A stretch of DNA of 64,000 bases from Tardiphaga sp. (GCA_030147505.1 JASBVG010000095.1:21712-85711), one strand, 5' to 3'. Numbered from the stretch's first letter, positions 43,737 through 54,952 are shown. Program-made: numbers and translations. The notes: generated by a model from the sequence alone, not told the origin.

Positions 43737-44846
43737 ATGACCGCATATATCGCGCGCCGCGTGCTGCTGATGTTTCCCACGCTGCTGGGGATTCTGCTCG
43801 TGTCCTTCGTCGTGGTGCAATTCGCGCCAGGCGGTCCCGTCGAGCGCGTCATCGCGCAGATGAGCGGCGCCGATACCGGCGCTTCGCGTGCATCGGGTTC
43901 CTCGTCGGGCGGCGATTTCGGCAGCCGCGCCCAGCCCGGCGCAGGCGCCGATGCCGTGAACTCGAAATATCGCGGCGCGCAGGGGCTCGATCCCGCTTTC
44001 ATCAAGAACCTCGAAAAGCAGTTCGGATTCGACAAGCCGGCGCCCGAGCGCTTCCTGCTGATGGTCTGGAACTACGCGCGCTTCGATTTCGGCAAGAGCT
44101 ATTTCCGCGATACATCGGTGGTGCAGCTGATCAAGGAGAAGCTGCCGGTTTCGATGTCGCTCGGCATCTGGATGATGCTGATCAGCTATACGATCTCGAT
44201 TCCACTCGGCATCCGCAAGGCGGTCCATGACGGCACCAAATTCGACACCTGGACCTCGGCGATCATCATCATCGGCTTTGCCATTCCGGGCTTCCTGTTT
44301 GCGATTCTGCTCATCATCCTGTTTGCGGGCGGCTCGTTCTGGAGCATCTTCCCGTTGCGCGGCCTGACATCCGATGGCTGGAGCCAGATGCCGTGGTACC
44401 GGCAGATCGCCGATTATTTCTGGCACCTGACGTTACCATTGGTGGCCATGGGACTCAGCGCATTCGCCACCACGACGCTGCTGACCAAGAACTCGTTCCT
44501 GGATGAAATCCGCAAGCAATATGTGATGACCGCGCGCGCCAAGGGGTGCACCGAGCGGCAAGTGCTCTACGGCCACGTGTTCCGCAATGCGATGCTGATT
44601 GTCATTGCCGGTTTTCCGGGCGCCTTCATCGGCGCCTTCTTTTCCGGCGCGCTGCTGATCGAGACGATCTTCTCGCTCGACGGGCTTGGATTGCTCGGCT
44701 TCGAGAGCGTGCTCAATCGCGACTATCCCGTGGTGTTTGGCACATTGTTCATCTTCTCGCTGATGGGATTGGTCGTCGGTCTGGTCTCCGATCTGGCCTA
44801 TATGTGGGTCGATCCGCGGATCGATTTCGAGGCGCGGGAAGTCTGA
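43737..44846 (+). CDS. Peptide ABC transporter permease YejB-like, 369 aa
   Basis: The inner-membrane subunit begins TAYIARRVLLMFPTLLGILLVSFVVVQFAPGGPVERV, the standard N-terminus of the OppB/DppB/YejB group. An extended periplasmic loop follows (ISGADTG.. to LDPAFIKNLEKQFGFDKPAPERFL), as in YejB. The EAA-type loop KQYVMTARAKGCTERQVLYGHVFRNAM contacts the ATPase. About six helices. Its stop codon overlaps the start of the next permease gene (TGATG). Confidence 0.94.
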   Translation: MTAYIARRVLLMFPTLLGILLVSFVVVQFAPGGPVERVIAQMSGADTGASRASGSSSGGDFGSRAQPGAGADAVNSKYRGAQGLDPAFIKNLEKQFGFDKPAPERFLLMVWNYARFDFGKSYFRDTSVVQLIKEKLPVSMSLGIWMMLISYTISIPLGIRKAVHDGTKFDTWTSAIIIIGFAIPGFLFAILLIILFAGGSFWSIFPLRGLTSDGWSQMPWYRQIADYFWHLTLPLVAMGLSAFATTTLLTKNSFLDEIRKQYVMTARAKGCTERQVLYGHVFRNAMLIVIAGFPGAFIGAFFSGALLIETIFSLDGLGLLGFESVLNRDYPVVFGTLFIFSLMGLVVGLVSDLAYMWVDPRIDFEAREV

Positions 44847-46024
44847 TGACCGTCACAGCACCCATGCCTGTCGAATCCACCACGCAGACGCCGCTCGGCG
44901 AAGCCGTGCCGCCGTCGCGTCGTCCGCTCGGCCTGTCCCCGCTCAACAGGCGTCGCTGGCAGAATTTCAAAGCCAACAGACGCGGCTACTGGTCGCTCTG
45001 GCTCTTCTCGCTCCTGTTCGTTATTTCGCTGTTTGCGGAGGTGATCGCCAATGATCGCCCGTTCCTGATCAAGTTCGACGGCAAACTGTATTTTCCGTCG
45101 GTCGTCACCTATTCGGAAACCACCTTCGGCGGTGACTTCGAGACGGCGGCGGACTATCGCGACCCGTTCCTGCAGAAACTGATTGCGGAGAAGGGCGGCA
45201 GCATCTACTGGCCGCCGATCCGCTATTCCTACGACACCCACAATCTCGACCTGCCGACGCCGGCGCCGTCGAAGCCGACATGGATGCTCACCGAAGAGCA
45301 GTGCAAGCCGGTGGTGGAGAAAAAGGGCCTCAAGGGCTGCCGCGATCTCGAATATAACTGGCTCGGCACCGACGACCAGGGCCGCGATGTCGTTGCGCGC
45401 CTGATCTATGGCTTCCGCATCTCGGTGCTCTTCGGTCTCACGCTGACGATCCTGTCATCGGTCATCGGCATCGCCGCCGGCGGCGTGCAGGGCTATTTCG
45501 GCGGCTGGGTCGATCTCGCCTTCCAGCGCTTCATCGAGATCTGGAGCTCGATTCCGTCGCTTTATCTGCTGCTGATCCTGTCCGCGGTGCTGGTGCCGGG
45601 CTTCTTCGTGCTGCTCGGGATTCTTCTGCTTTTCTCGTGGGTCTCGCTCGTCGGCCTCGTTCGCGCCGAGTTCCTGCGCGGGCGCAATTTCGAGTATGTC
45701 ACGGCGGCGCGCGCGCTCGGCGTCTCCAATCGCAGCATCATGGTGAAGCATCTTCTGCCCAACGCCATGGTCGCGACCATGACGTTCTTGCCTTTCATCG
45801 TTTCGTCCTCGGTGATGACGCTGACGGCGCTGGATTTCCTCGGCTTCGGCCTGCCGCCCGGTTCGCCCTCGCTCGGTGAGCTGCTGTCGCAGGGCAAGGC
45901 GAATGTGCAGGCGCCCTGGCTCGGCTTCACCGGCTTCTTTGCCGTAGCGATCATGCTGTCGCTGCTGATCTTCATCGGCGAAGCGGTGCGGGACGCTTTC
46001 GATCCGCGCAAGACGTTCAGGTAG
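44846..46024 (+). CDS. Peptide ABC transporter permease YejE-like, 392 aa
   Basis: This is the second permease. It has the long N-terminal extension typical of YejE (NRRRWQNFKANRRGYWSLWLFSLLF.., then a periplasmic loop with SIYWPPIRYSYDTHN and EYNWLGTDDQGRDVVARLIYGFRIS) before five core helices. The EAA-type loop is RAEFLRGRNFEYVTAARALGVSNRSIMVKHLLPNAM. The ATG at 44846 overlaps the previous stop codon by one base. No other start in frame is plausible. The next gene begins 9 bp downstream. Confidence 0.94.
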   Translation: MTVTAPMPVESTTQTPLGEAVPPSRRPLGLSPLNRRRWQNFKANRRGYWSLWLFSLLFVISLFAEVIANDRPFLIKFDGKLYFPSVVTYSETTFGGDFETAADYRDPFLQKLIAEKGGSIYWPPIRYSYDTHNLDLPTPAPSKPTWMLTEEQCKPVVEKKGLKGCRDLEYNWLGTDDQGRDVVARLIYGFRISVLFGLTLTILSSVIGIAAGGVQGYFGGWVDLAFQRFIEIWSSIPSLYLLLILSAVLVPGFFVLLGILLLFSWVSLVGLVRAEFLRGRNFEYVTAARALGVSNRSIMVKHLLPNAMVATMTFLPFIVSSSVMTLTALDFLGFGLPPGSPSLGELLSQGKANVQAPWLGFTGFFAVAIMLSLLIFIGEAVRDAFDPRKTFR

Positions 46025-46033
46025 GGTTCGAAC

Positions 46034-47671
<1,638 letters not shown>

Positions 47672-47675
47672 GATC

Positions 47676-48323
47676 ATGGCTGCCGAAGACAAAGACGGGA
47701 TCGCCGATCGCGTCATGGATGTCGCGGTGTCGCCGCCGGTGACGGTTGCGAAAGGCTATCTGCCTTACGAACGCTATGACGTCGCGATTATCCGCGACCA
47801 AGACGAGACTTTGCGGCAGCAGCGAGATGTCCTGCGCGCCGGCCGTGTCGCCGCCGTTCTGCCAATCGATCTCGGTCGCGATGAAATCGTGCTGCTGCGC
47901 CAGTTCCGCCTGCCGGCGCATCTTGCCACGGGGCATGGCGAGATGGTCGAAATCGTCGCTGGACGTACCGATGGTGACGAGAGCGTCATCGCGGCAGCCG
48001 CGCGGGAATGCCGTGAGGAAATTGGCGTTGTTCCTGATCGCCTGATCGAGCTCTACAGCGTATTGCCGACGCCGGGTATCACCGATGAGTTCGTGACGTT
48101 CTTTCTGGGGTTCATCGATAGCAGCAAGGTGCCGTTGCGCGGCGGCCTTGCCGACGAGCACGAAGATACGCGTCCGTTCATTGTGCCGATTGATGCCGCC
48201 ATCGCTGCGCTCGATCAGGCGCAGGTGTTCAACGGTTTGATGGTCAGCGCCCTGCAATGGCTGGCGTTGCACCGGGATCGTCTGCTGGATTATTTCGAGC
48301 GAGCGGCTAAGCCAGCCGCTTGA
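47676..48323 (+). CDS. Nudix hydrolase, ADP-sugar pyrophosphatase-like, 215 aa
   Basis: The Nudix box fits the consensus GX5EX7REUXEEXGU: GRTDGDESVIAAAARECREEIG lies near residues 95-116, with all catalytic Glu residues. The flanks (GYLPYERYDVAIIRDQDETL.., AAVLPIDLGRDEIVLLRQFRLPAHL and LPTPGITDEFVTFFLGFID) resemble ADP-ribose pyrophosphatases. The ATG at 47676 lies 4 bp past the yejF-like stop codon and so may be co-transcribed with the transporter. Its 3' end overlaps the converging NlpC/P60 gene by 17 bp. Confidence 0.9.
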   Translation: MAAEDKDGIADRVMDVAVSPPVTVAKGYLPYERYDVAIIRDQDETLRQQRDVLRAGRVAAVLPIDLGRDEIVLLRQFRLPAHLATGHGEMVEIVAGRTDGDESVIAAAARECREEIGVVPDRLIELYSVLPTPGITDEFVTFFLGFIDSSKVPLRGGLADEHEDTRPFIVPIDAAIAALDQAQVFNGLMVSALQWLALHRDRLLDYFERAAKPAA

Positions 48324-49149
48324 TGCTCGTGACTTCGCTGCCGTTGGCTGCGATCCGCGCGATGGCGCCTTTCGTGTCTTCGATGGCCGTCATCATGTGA
48401 TGCGCATTGGCATGCACGATGGTGTGAGCATCGCGCGCGATGGCGACATGGCCTTTCCAGAAGATCAGATCGCCGCGTTTGAGTGTCTGCATCTCGCCTT
48501 GTGATAACGCGCGGCCGAGGCCGCTTTCCTGCATATCGCTGTCGCGTGGACAGCCGGTGCCGGCGGCAGTCAATGCGATCTGCACCAGGCCCGAGCAATC
48601 GATGCCGAGGCTGCTCTTGCCGCCCCAAAGATAGGGCGTGCCGACGAAACGCTCGGCGACAGCGACGAAATCCCGTTCGACGAGGGAGAGTTCGGCGACG
48701 TGCTGTTTCGGGACGTGGTGGCCGTTGCTGGCGATCGCAAAGGCCTCTGTCATTTTCACGATGGAAAGCCGTGCGCCGAGCGGCAACGTGTCCATCGGCG
48801 GGATTTTGATCGATGGGCCGGGAAAAGCGAATGTGCGCAGGGCTGTAACTTGATGGGTCGGCGGCAGGCCGGGCGGGTAAAGTGCCAGATCCGATATCCA
48901 GCCGACATAACCGTCGGAATTGAGCTGGCCCCAAGCCCAGCCCTCGTCGTTGCGGTCGTAGATGGTGATACGCTCGCCGCGTAGCGCTTGCGTATCGAGC
49001 ATCGCTCCTGCGAAAGGATCGCGGCGCACCGAGGTGATGCCTTCCGTGATCTCGAATTCCTCGCCGATGACGAAGCGTGCGGCTTCAACCTTGCCTTCGA
49101 GATACTTTGCGGCGACGTCCGGCCGTGCAGGGGTGAGACGCTTATCCAT
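48307..49149 (-). CDS. NlpC/P60-family (C40) peptidase with SH3-type domains, 280 aa
   Basis: Such enzymes cut gamma-D-Glu-diaminopimelate bonds in peptidoglycan peptides. The catalytic domain (about 155-275) has FVGTPYLWGGKSSLGIDCSGLVQIAL with the nucleophilic Cys, and GDLIFWKGHVAIARD with the catalytic His, followed by a polar third residue. The N-terminal part has bacterial SH3-like features (VRRDPFAGAMLDTQALRGE.., GWAWGQLNSDGYVGWISDLAL). No signal peptide is seen, suggesting a cytoplasmic muropeptide-recycling role. It overlaps the end of the M17 aminopeptidase gene by 8 bp, so they form one operon. Confidence 0.92.
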   Translation of the reverse strand: MDKRLTPARPDVAAKYLEGKVEAARFVIGEEFEITEGITSVRRDPFAGAMLDTQALRGERITIYDRNDEGWAWGQLNSDGYVGWISDLALYPPGLPPTHQVTALRTFAFPGPSIKIPPMDTLPLGARLSIVKMTEAFAIASNGHHVPKQHVAELSLVERDFVAVAERFVGTPYLWGGKSSLGIDCSGLVQIALTAAGTGCPRDSDMQESGLGRALSQGEMQTLKRGDLIFWKGHVAIARDAHTIVHANAHHMMTAIEDTKGAIARIAANGSEVTSIKRLA

Positions 49150-50524
49150 AGCGTTGACTCAGTAACGCATAGATCGCGCGGGCCGCTTGGCATTCGCCGC
49201 CTTCGGGGCGTGCAGGCTTCGCCGAAGGTGTCCAGCCATATATGTCCACATGCAGCCAACTTGTAGCGGACTCGACGAAGCGTTGCAGGAACAATGCGCA
49301 GGTGATCGAGCCGGCAAAGCCTCCGGACGGCGCGTTGTTGATACTGGCGACCTTCGAATCGAGCCATGCGTCGTAGGGTGCCCATAATGGCAATCGCCAT
49401 AGCGGGTCATTCTGCTCTCTTGCAGCCCGCGCTACGTCAAGCGCAAGCTCTTCGTCATTGGTATAGAAAGGCGGCAGCTCCGGCCCGAGCGCAACGCGCG
49501 CGGCGCCGGTGAGGGTGCCGAGATCGATCAGCAGCTCCGGTTTCTCCTCATCGGCCAGCGCAAGTGCGTCGGCCAGCACGAGACGGCCTTCGGCATCGGT
49601 ATTGCCGATCTCGACCGTCGCCCCCTTGCGCGATTTGAAGATGTCTAGCGGGCGAAACGCATTGCCGGCGACGGCGTTTTCGACTGCGGGGATCAGCACC
49701 CGCAGGCGAATCTTGAGTTTCGCGTCCATGATCATCAGAGCGAGCGCGAGCACGTTGGCTGCGCCGCCCATGTCCTTCTTCATGATCAGCATGCTGGATG
49801 ATGGTTTGAGATCAAGCCCGCCGGTATCGAAGCAGACACCCTTGCCGACCAGCGTCACCTTCGGATGTGCCGGATCGCCCCAGGAAAAGTCGATCAGACG
49901 CGGCGCGCGGGTCGAGGCCATGCCGACGGCGTGGATCAACGGAAGATTCTGTGCGACGAGATCGCCACCGGTGGTGCAGTTGAAATCGGCGCCGAAGCGG
50001 GCGGCGAGTTCCTTCGCCGCTTCCGCCAGCTCTTCCGGTCCCATGTCGTTGGATGGGGTGTTGATCAGATCACGTGCCAGCGTGGCGGCCCCGGCGATGC
50101 GGCTGATCTCGGCAATATCTACACCGTCCGGTGGCGATAGTTTCGCCCTCGGCGCCTCGTTGTCGCGGTAGCGGCCGAAGCGATAGCTGCCGAGCGCGAA
50201 AGCGAGAGTGGCGAGGCGCGTATCATGCGGGGCGTTGGCAAAACGATAGGTGCCGGCGGGCAACAGGCCGGGCAGCGCACCCGCGCGGAAAGGGTCATGA
50301 TGCTTGGCGCTCGTGTCATCAAGCCCGAACAGCACTTGCGCGATCGCGCCTTCGGCATCGGGTAGTGCCAGCCACGCGCCAGGTTTGCCGTTGAATCCAT
50401 TTGCTGTAGCGAACGCCTTGGCGGGCGCGGACAGCGTCTCAGCGATCTCCGACCAGGTGCTCTTGGTCACGAAAGTGATCGGGATCGCTGGCGTGATCGG
50501 GGAGGCGTCGAAGGCAGAATGCAT
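49142..50524 (-). CDS. M17 leucyl aminopeptidase family protein, 460 aa
   Basis: M17 enzymes remove N-terminal residues from peptides using two metal ions. The catalytic domain holds the metal ligands and active-site residues in LVGKGVCFDTGGLDLK, MKKDMGGAANVLA and the hallmark NTDAEGRLVLADALA near residue 325. The N-terminal domain is degenerate, as is usual for this subgroup. Peptide cleavage next to a peptidoglycan peptidase and a peptide importer suggests use of wall or imported peptides. The gene is first in the two-gene operon with the NlpC/P60 peptidase. Confidence 0.93.
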   Translation of the reverse strand: MHSAFDASPITPAIPITFVTKSTWSEIAETLSAPAKAFATANGFNGKPGAWLALPDAEGAIAQVLFGLDDTSAKHHDPFRAGALPGLLPAGTYRFANAPHDTRLATLAFALGSYRFGRYRDNEAPRAKLSPPDGVDIAEISRIAGAATLARDLINTPSNDMGPEELAEAAKELAARFGADFNCTTGGDLVAQNLPLIHAVGMASTRAPRLIDFSWGDPAHPKVTLVGKGVCFDTGGLDLKPSSSMLIMKKDMGGAANVLALALMIMDAKLKIRLRVLIPAVENAVAGNAFRPLDIFKSRKGATVEIGNTDAEGRLVLADALALADEEKPELLIDLGTLTGAARVALGPELPPFYTNDEELALDVARAAREQNDPLWRLPLWAPYDAWLDSKVASINNAPSGGFAGSITCALFLQRFVESATSWLHVDIYGWTPSAKPARPEGGECQAARAIYALLSQRYG

Positions 50525-50690
50525 GGCGAGGCTCGTAACTGAAGGGAGGGCTGTTATGCGGCCGAATGCGTCAAGAGGCGGTAACCGGGGATATGGCGCC
50601 GGAGGGGCCGATTAACCAGCCATTAGGGTTAACACTCTATTGCTGGCGTAGTCGGCCCCATCGTTCGCATCATCGTTGAGTCAAAGTGCC

Positions 50691-51503
50691 ATGCGTCAGC
50701 CCTTATGTCTTGCGCGGTTTCTCGCGACTGCTGCCATGATGGTAATTCTGGCCGCGGGCCTTGCCGGTTGCAAGACCGCTGGTATGTCGGACATCACCGG
50801 TTCCATCGGCACGCGCGTCGAGGCGCCGGCCCCCGCGAGCCCGCCGGCCGATTCAATGCGCGACATCCAAGTCTATGGCGAACGCTTCCGTGCCAATCCA
50901 CGCGATGCGGACGCCGCGATGCGTTACGGCCAGGCCCTGCGCGCCAATGGCCAACGTGCGCAGGCCGTCTCGGTGTTCGAACAAGCAACACTCAATAACC
51001 CCGGCAACAAGGCTCTGATGGCCGGCTATGGCCGTGCCCTCGCCGATGCCGGCAATTTCGAGCGCGCTTTCGAAGTGCTCGGCACCGCGCATTCGCCAGC
51101 CAATCCGGACTGGCGCATTCTGTCGGCGCAGGGCGCCGCGCTCGACCAGATGGGGCGACATGACGAAGCGCGGCGTTATTACGCCAATGCGCTGAAAATC
51201 CGCCCCGAGGAGCCTTCGGTGCTGTCGAATCTCGGCCTGTCCTACATGCTGTCGAAGGATCTGCCGCAGGCTGAGGCGACGCTGCGCCGGGCGCAGCAGG
51301 GACGCGGCAACGTGGATCCGCGCGTGCGACAAAATCTTGGCCTCGTCGTCGGTCTGCAGGGCCGCTTCAGTGAGGCGGAAGCGATCGTCCGTGCCGATCT
51401 GCCGCCGGATGAAGCAGCGGCGAATGTGACTTATCTCAAGCAGATGCTGAGCACCAAGGGTGGTGCGCAGTTCAGCGGCCAGGACGACGCGAAGCGCTCG
51501 TAA
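50691..51503 (+). CDS. tadD: TPR lipoprotein of the Tad pilus system (TadD-like), 270 aa
   Basis: TadD is a lipoprotein needed for assembly of Flp pili, probably as a pilotin-like or scaffold protein. A lipobox is present in ILAAGLAGCKT (Cys near residue 25). The rest is four or more tetratricopeptide repeats (PRDADAAMRYGQALRANGQRAQAV.., PGNKALMAGYGRALADAGNFERA.., WRILSAQGAALDQMGRHDEARRYYANAL, PSVLSNLGLSYMLSKDLPQAEATL). The ATG at 50691 (MRQPLCLARF) is preferred over a TTG at 50676. The gene converges on tadC and lies 12 bp from it. Confidence 0.88.
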   Translation: MRQPLCLARFLATAAMMVILAAGLAGCKTAGMSDITGSIGTRVEAPAPASPPADSMRDIQVYGERFRANPRDADAAMRYGQALRANGQRAQAVSVFEQATLNNPGNKALMAGYGRALADAGNFERAFEVLGTAHSPANPDWRILSAQGAALDQMGRHDEARRYYANALKIRPEEPSVLSNLGLSYMLSKDLPQAEATLRRAQQGRGNVDPRVRQNLGLVVGLQGRFSEAEAIVRADLPPDEAAANVTYLKQMLSTKGGAQFSGQDDAKRS

Positions 51504-51510
51504 GCGCTTC
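51491..51510. terminator. Hairpin between convergent tadD and tadC genes
   Basis: GAAGCGCT, loop CGTA, AGCGCTTC forms a perfect 8-bp stem that spans the tadD stop codon. It has no T-run on either side, so it is not a standard intrinsic terminator. Confidence 0.4.
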
Positions 51511-51515
51511 ATCGC

Positions 51516-52490
51516 TCACTGCATCGCGGCGACCTTGATGCCCGTCGGTCCGAGAATGACGACGAACAGCACCGGCAGGAAGAACAGGATCATCGGGACC
51601 GTGAGTTTCGGCGGCAAGGCTGCTGCCTTCTTCTCCGCCTCGTTCATACGCATGTCGCGATTTTCCTGCGCCATCACACGCAAGCTCTGGCCCAGCGGCG
51701 TGCCATAGCGCTCCGACTGCATCAAGGCCAGGCAAACCGACTTCACGCCTTCGAGACCGGTGCGCTTGGCGAGATTCTCGTAAGCCACCTTGCGATCCTG
51801 CAGATATGAAAGTTCGGCCGTTGTCAAAGTGAATTCCTCGGCGAGTGGAATCGATTGCGAGGCGATCTCGACAGAGACGCGGCGGAACGCGACCTCGATG
51901 GACATGCCGGATTCGATACAGATCAGCAACAGATCGAGCGCGTCGGGAAAGGCGCGCCGGATCGAGAGCTGACGCTTGGCGATGGCGTTCTTGAGGAAGA
52001 TCATCGGCGCCTGCATGCCGAACCAGGTGGCGCCGACGCACATACCGATCTTGATGGGCAGCGACTGTTCCATCCGCGAGATCACAAACACGTAGAGAAT
52101 CGCGAATATCAGAAAAGCGATCGGCGTCACGAGACGGAAGAACAAAAAGGTGACGTAAGGCGCCTGGCCGCGATAGCCGGCCATCACCAGCTTGTCGAGT
52201 GCGGCCTCCTGCGCCAGCCATTTGGTCAGATTGAAATCACTGACGACCTTGGAGACAAGTTGCTTTGGCGTCTGTCGCAATGACACTTTTCCGCTATTGG
52301 CCATACGGTCGCGTTCGCGTTGCCGCAGTCGTTCGCGCTCGCTCGCTACGGCCTTCATGCGCTTGGCTAGCCCGTCGCTGGCGAACAGCGGCACCAGCAG
52401 CGTATAGGCAGTCGCGGTCACTGCGATCGCCGCCATGAGCATCATCATGAAGCGGGCATCGTGAAGCTTTGCGATCAGTAGATCAACCAT
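51516..52490 (-). CDS. tadC: Tad pilus inner-membrane platform protein TadC, 324 aa
   Basis: TadC and TadB form the inner-membrane platform on which the ATPase acts. The protein has an N-terminal helix (FMMMLMAAIAVTATAYTLLVPLF), a cytoplasmic part, two central helices (VTFLFFRLVTPIAFLIFAILYVFV) and a type II secretion F domain (DALDLLLICIESGMSIEVAFRRVSVE.., YLQDRKVAYENLAKRTGLEGVKSVC..) with a C-terminal helix. Length is normal. It follows tadB after 9 bp and is the last gene of the pilus operon. Confidence 0.93.
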   Translation of the reverse strand: MVDLLIAKLHDARFMMMLMAAIAVTATAYTLLVPLFASDGLAKRMKAVASERERLRQRERDRMANSGKVSLRQTPKQLVSKVVSDFNLTKWLAQEAALDKLVMAGYRGQAPYVTFLFFRLVTPIAFLIFAILYVFVISRMEQSLPIKIGMCVGATWFGMQAPMIFLKNAIAKRQLSIRRAFPDALDLLLICIESGMSIEVAFRRVSVEIASQSIPLAEEFTLTTAELSYLQDRKVAYENLAKRTGLEGVKSVCLALMQSERYGTPLGQSLRVMAQENRDMRMNEAEKKAAALPPKLTVPMILFFLPVLFVVILGPTGIKVAAMQ

Positions 52491-52499
52491 GACGCACCA

Positions 52500-53474
52500 T
52501 CAAAAATCGAAGTTGATCATCTTCTTCATAACCAGGATGCCACAACCCATCCACACCACGCAGCCCGCCAGCATCAGCCGTCCGGTCGGATGGGTCCATA
52601 GCAGCGAGATGTAGTCGGGCGTGCTCATATAGACGAGCAGCATCACGATCGGCGGTAGCGAGCCGATGATGCCGGCCGAAGCCTTGGCTTCCATCGACAT
52701 CGCCTGGATCTTCTCTTTCATCTTCTTGCGGTCGCGCAGCACCTTGGAAAGATTGCCGAGCGCTTCCGACAGATTGCCGCCGGACTTCTGCTGGATCGCG
52801 ATCACGATGCCGAAGAAGTTGGCTTCGGGCAGTGGCATGCGCTCATAAAGCCGCGCACAGGCGTCCCCGAGCGGCATGCCGATGGTTTGGGTCTCGATGA
52901 TGGCATTGAACTCGCTGCGCAGCGGCTCGGGTGCATCCGCAGCGACGACCTTCAACGAATCGAATAGCGGCAGGCCGGCCTTGATGCCGCGCACCACGAC
53001 ATCGACGGCATCGGGAAGTGCCAGCAGAAAGGCGTTTTCCCGGCGCTTCTTGAGGAACCCAAGTAACCAGCGTGGTAGGCCGAAGCCGGCTGCAAAAGCG
53101 AGACCCGCGCCAGCCAGCAGGCCGCCGCCGAACAGTACGGTCATGGCGAAAGCAAACAGGCCTAACATGCCGGAGATGACGAGAAATTTCTGCTCGCTCC
53201 AGTCGAGTCCGGCCTGCGCGATACGCATGCCGAGCGGCAGCCTGCTCTTCTCCTTGTTGCGCGCTTCGACTTCCTTCAGGGACGTCTCAACCTGATCGCG
53301 CTTGGAGCGTTGTGCACGGTCGACGGAACGCGTTTTTGGCTCCGTTCGCGCGATCGAGGATCGACGCTCCTCGGCCTTCTTCTCGCCGGACAATTGTGGA
53401 TAGAGGAAGACCCAGGCGAGGCCGCCGACCGCGACCGATGCCATGAAAGCCAATGCGAGCGCCTGCATGTTCAT
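52500..53474 (-). CDS. tadB: Tad pilus inner-membrane platform protein TadB, 324 aa
   Basis: This is the second F-domain platform protein. After a first helix (LALAFMASVAVGGLAWVFLYP) and a charged segment (EERRSSIARTEPKTRSVDRAQR..) come two helices and the F domain with LPDAVDVVVRGIKAGLPLFDSLKVVA and GNLSEALGNLSKVLRDRKKMKEKIQAMSMEAKASAGIIGS, both typical of TadB. It starts 11 bp past the cpaF stop codon and is followed by tadC. Confidence 0.94.
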   Translation of the reverse strand: MNMQALALAFMASVAVGGLAWVFLYPQLSGEKKAEERRSSIARTEPKTRSVDRAQRSKRDQVETSLKEVEARNKEKSRLPLGMRIAQAGLDWSEQKFLVISGMLGLFAFAMTVLFGGGLLAGAGLAFAAGFGLPRWLLGFLKKRRENAFLLALPDAVDVVVRGIKAGLPLFDSLKVVAADAPEPLRSEFNAIIETQTIGMPLGDACARLYERMPLPEANFFGIVIAIQQKSGGNLSEALGNLSKVLRDRKKMKEKIQAMSMEAKASAGIIGSLPPIVMLLVYMSTPDYISLLWTHPTGRLMLAGCVVWMGCGILVMKKMINFDF

Positions 53475-53485
53475 CGGCAGCTCCT

Positions 53486-54931
53486 CTAGATGTTCGCAGC
53501 GACTTCGGCGGCGTCCAGCGCCGCGGCAAGCCGCTTCTCTTCACCGTAATAGCGTGCACGGTCCCAGAACTTCGGCCGGCCGATGCCGGTGGAGCGATGG
53601 CGGCCGATGATGCCGCCATTCGCGTCCTCGCCGACGATATCGTAAAGGAACACGTCCTGCGTGATGATGGTGTCGCCTTCCATGCCCATCACTTCGGTGA
53701 TGTGCGTGATGCGGCGCGAGCCATCGCGCAGACGTGCCGCCTGCACGATGACATCGATGGAGGCGCAGATCATCTCGCGAATGGTCCGTGAGGGTAGCGA
53801 GAATCCGCCCATCGTGATCATGGATTCACAGCGCGATAGAGCCTCTCGAGGATTGTTGGCGTGCAGCGTTCCCATCGAGCCGTCATGGCCGGTGTTCATC
53901 GCCTGCAGGAGGTCGAATGCCTCCGGTCCGCGGACTTCGCCGACGATGATGCGTTCCGGGCGCATACGCAGGCAGTTGCGGACGAGTTCTCGCATGGTCA
54001 CCTGCCCCTCGCCTTCAATATTCGGCGGGCGGGTTTCCAGACGCACCACATGCGGCTGCTGCAGCTGCAATTCTGCAGCGTCTTCGCAGGTGATGATGCG
54101 CTCGTCGTCGTCGATGTAGTTGGTGAGGCAGTTCAGCAGCGTCGTCTTACCCGAACCGGTGCCGCCGGAGATCAGTACGTTACAGCGGACGCGGCCGATG
54201 ATCTGCAGGATCTGAGCGCCTTCCGCGGAAATCGCGCCGAACTTGACGAGCTGGTCGAGCGTCAGCTTGTCCTTCTTGAATTTACGAATGGTCAGCGCAG
54301 GGCCGTCGATGGCCAGCGGGGGCACGATGGCATTGACACGCGAACCGTCGGCGAGACGGGCGTCGCAGATCGGCGAGGACTCATCGACGCGGCGGCCGAC
54401 CTGGCTGACGATTCGCTGACAGATGTTCAGCAGCTGCTGATTGTCGCGAAAGCGAATACCTGTTTTCTGGATGCGCCCTGCGACTTCGATGAATACGGTA
54501 CCGGCGCCATTGACCATGATGTCGGCGATGTCGTCGCGCGCCAGCAACGGTTCCAGCGGGCCGTAACCGAGCACGTCGTTGCAGATGTCGTCGAGCAGCT
54601 CTTCCTGCTCGGCGATGGACATCACGATGTTCTTGATCGCGATGATCTCGTTGACGATGTCGCGGATTTCCTCGCGCGCCGACTCACCATCGAGCTTCGC
54701 GAGCTGGGCAAGGTCGATCGCCTCGATCAGCGCGCCGAAGATCGTCGCCTTGACCTGATAGTAGTTATCCGAACGGCGCTCGGCTACCGGCGGTACGGCG
54801 GGCGCTCGTGCGGGCGAAAGCGGCGGTGACGAGACGGCAGGCGCAGCCGATACGACCGCCGCAGCCGGCGGAGGGCTGGCGGGCCGGGGGGTACGAAGGT
54901 CGGTCTCTGTTCCACTACGCTTACCAAACAC
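53486..54931 (-). CDS. cpaF: Tad pilus assembly ATPase CpaF/TadA, 481 aa
   Basis: CpaF drives pilus extension and retraction by ATP hydrolysis. The N-terminal 60 residues are low-complexity (Pro/Ala/Ser). The secretion ATPase core has Walker A ISGGTGSGKTTLLN near 260, the Asp box region DDERIITCEDAAELQLQQPHVVRLETRPPN, Walker B RMRPERIIVGEVRGPEAFD and a His box GHDGSMGTLHANNPREAL. The C-terminal part RITHITEVMGMEGDTI is typical. It lies between cpaE and tadB. Confidence 0.96.
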   Translation of the reverse strand: MFGKRSGTETDLRTPRPASPPPAAAVVSAAPAVSSPPLSPARAPAVPPVAERRSDNYYQVKATIFGALIEAIDLAQLAKLDGESAREEIRDIVNEIIAIKNIVMSIAEQEELLDDICNDVLGYGPLEPLLARDDIADIMVNGAGTVFIEVAGRIQKTGIRFRDNQQLLNICQRIVSQVGRRVDESSPICDARLADGSRVNAIVPPLAIDGPALTIRKFKKDKLTLDQLVKFGAISAEGAQILQIIGRVRCNVLISGGTGSGKTTLLNCLTNYIDDDERIITCEDAAELQLQQPHVVRLETRPPNIEGEGQVTMRELVRNCLRMRPERIIVGEVRGPEAFDLLQAMNTGHDGSMGTLHANNPREALSRCESMITMGGFSLPSRTIREMICASIDVIVQAARLRDGSRRITHITEVMGMEGDTIITQDVFLYDIVGEDANGGIIGRHRSTGIGRPKFWDRARYYGEEKRLAAALDAAEVAANI

Positions 54932-54952
54932 GGCTCAACTCCTTGCGGCGTG

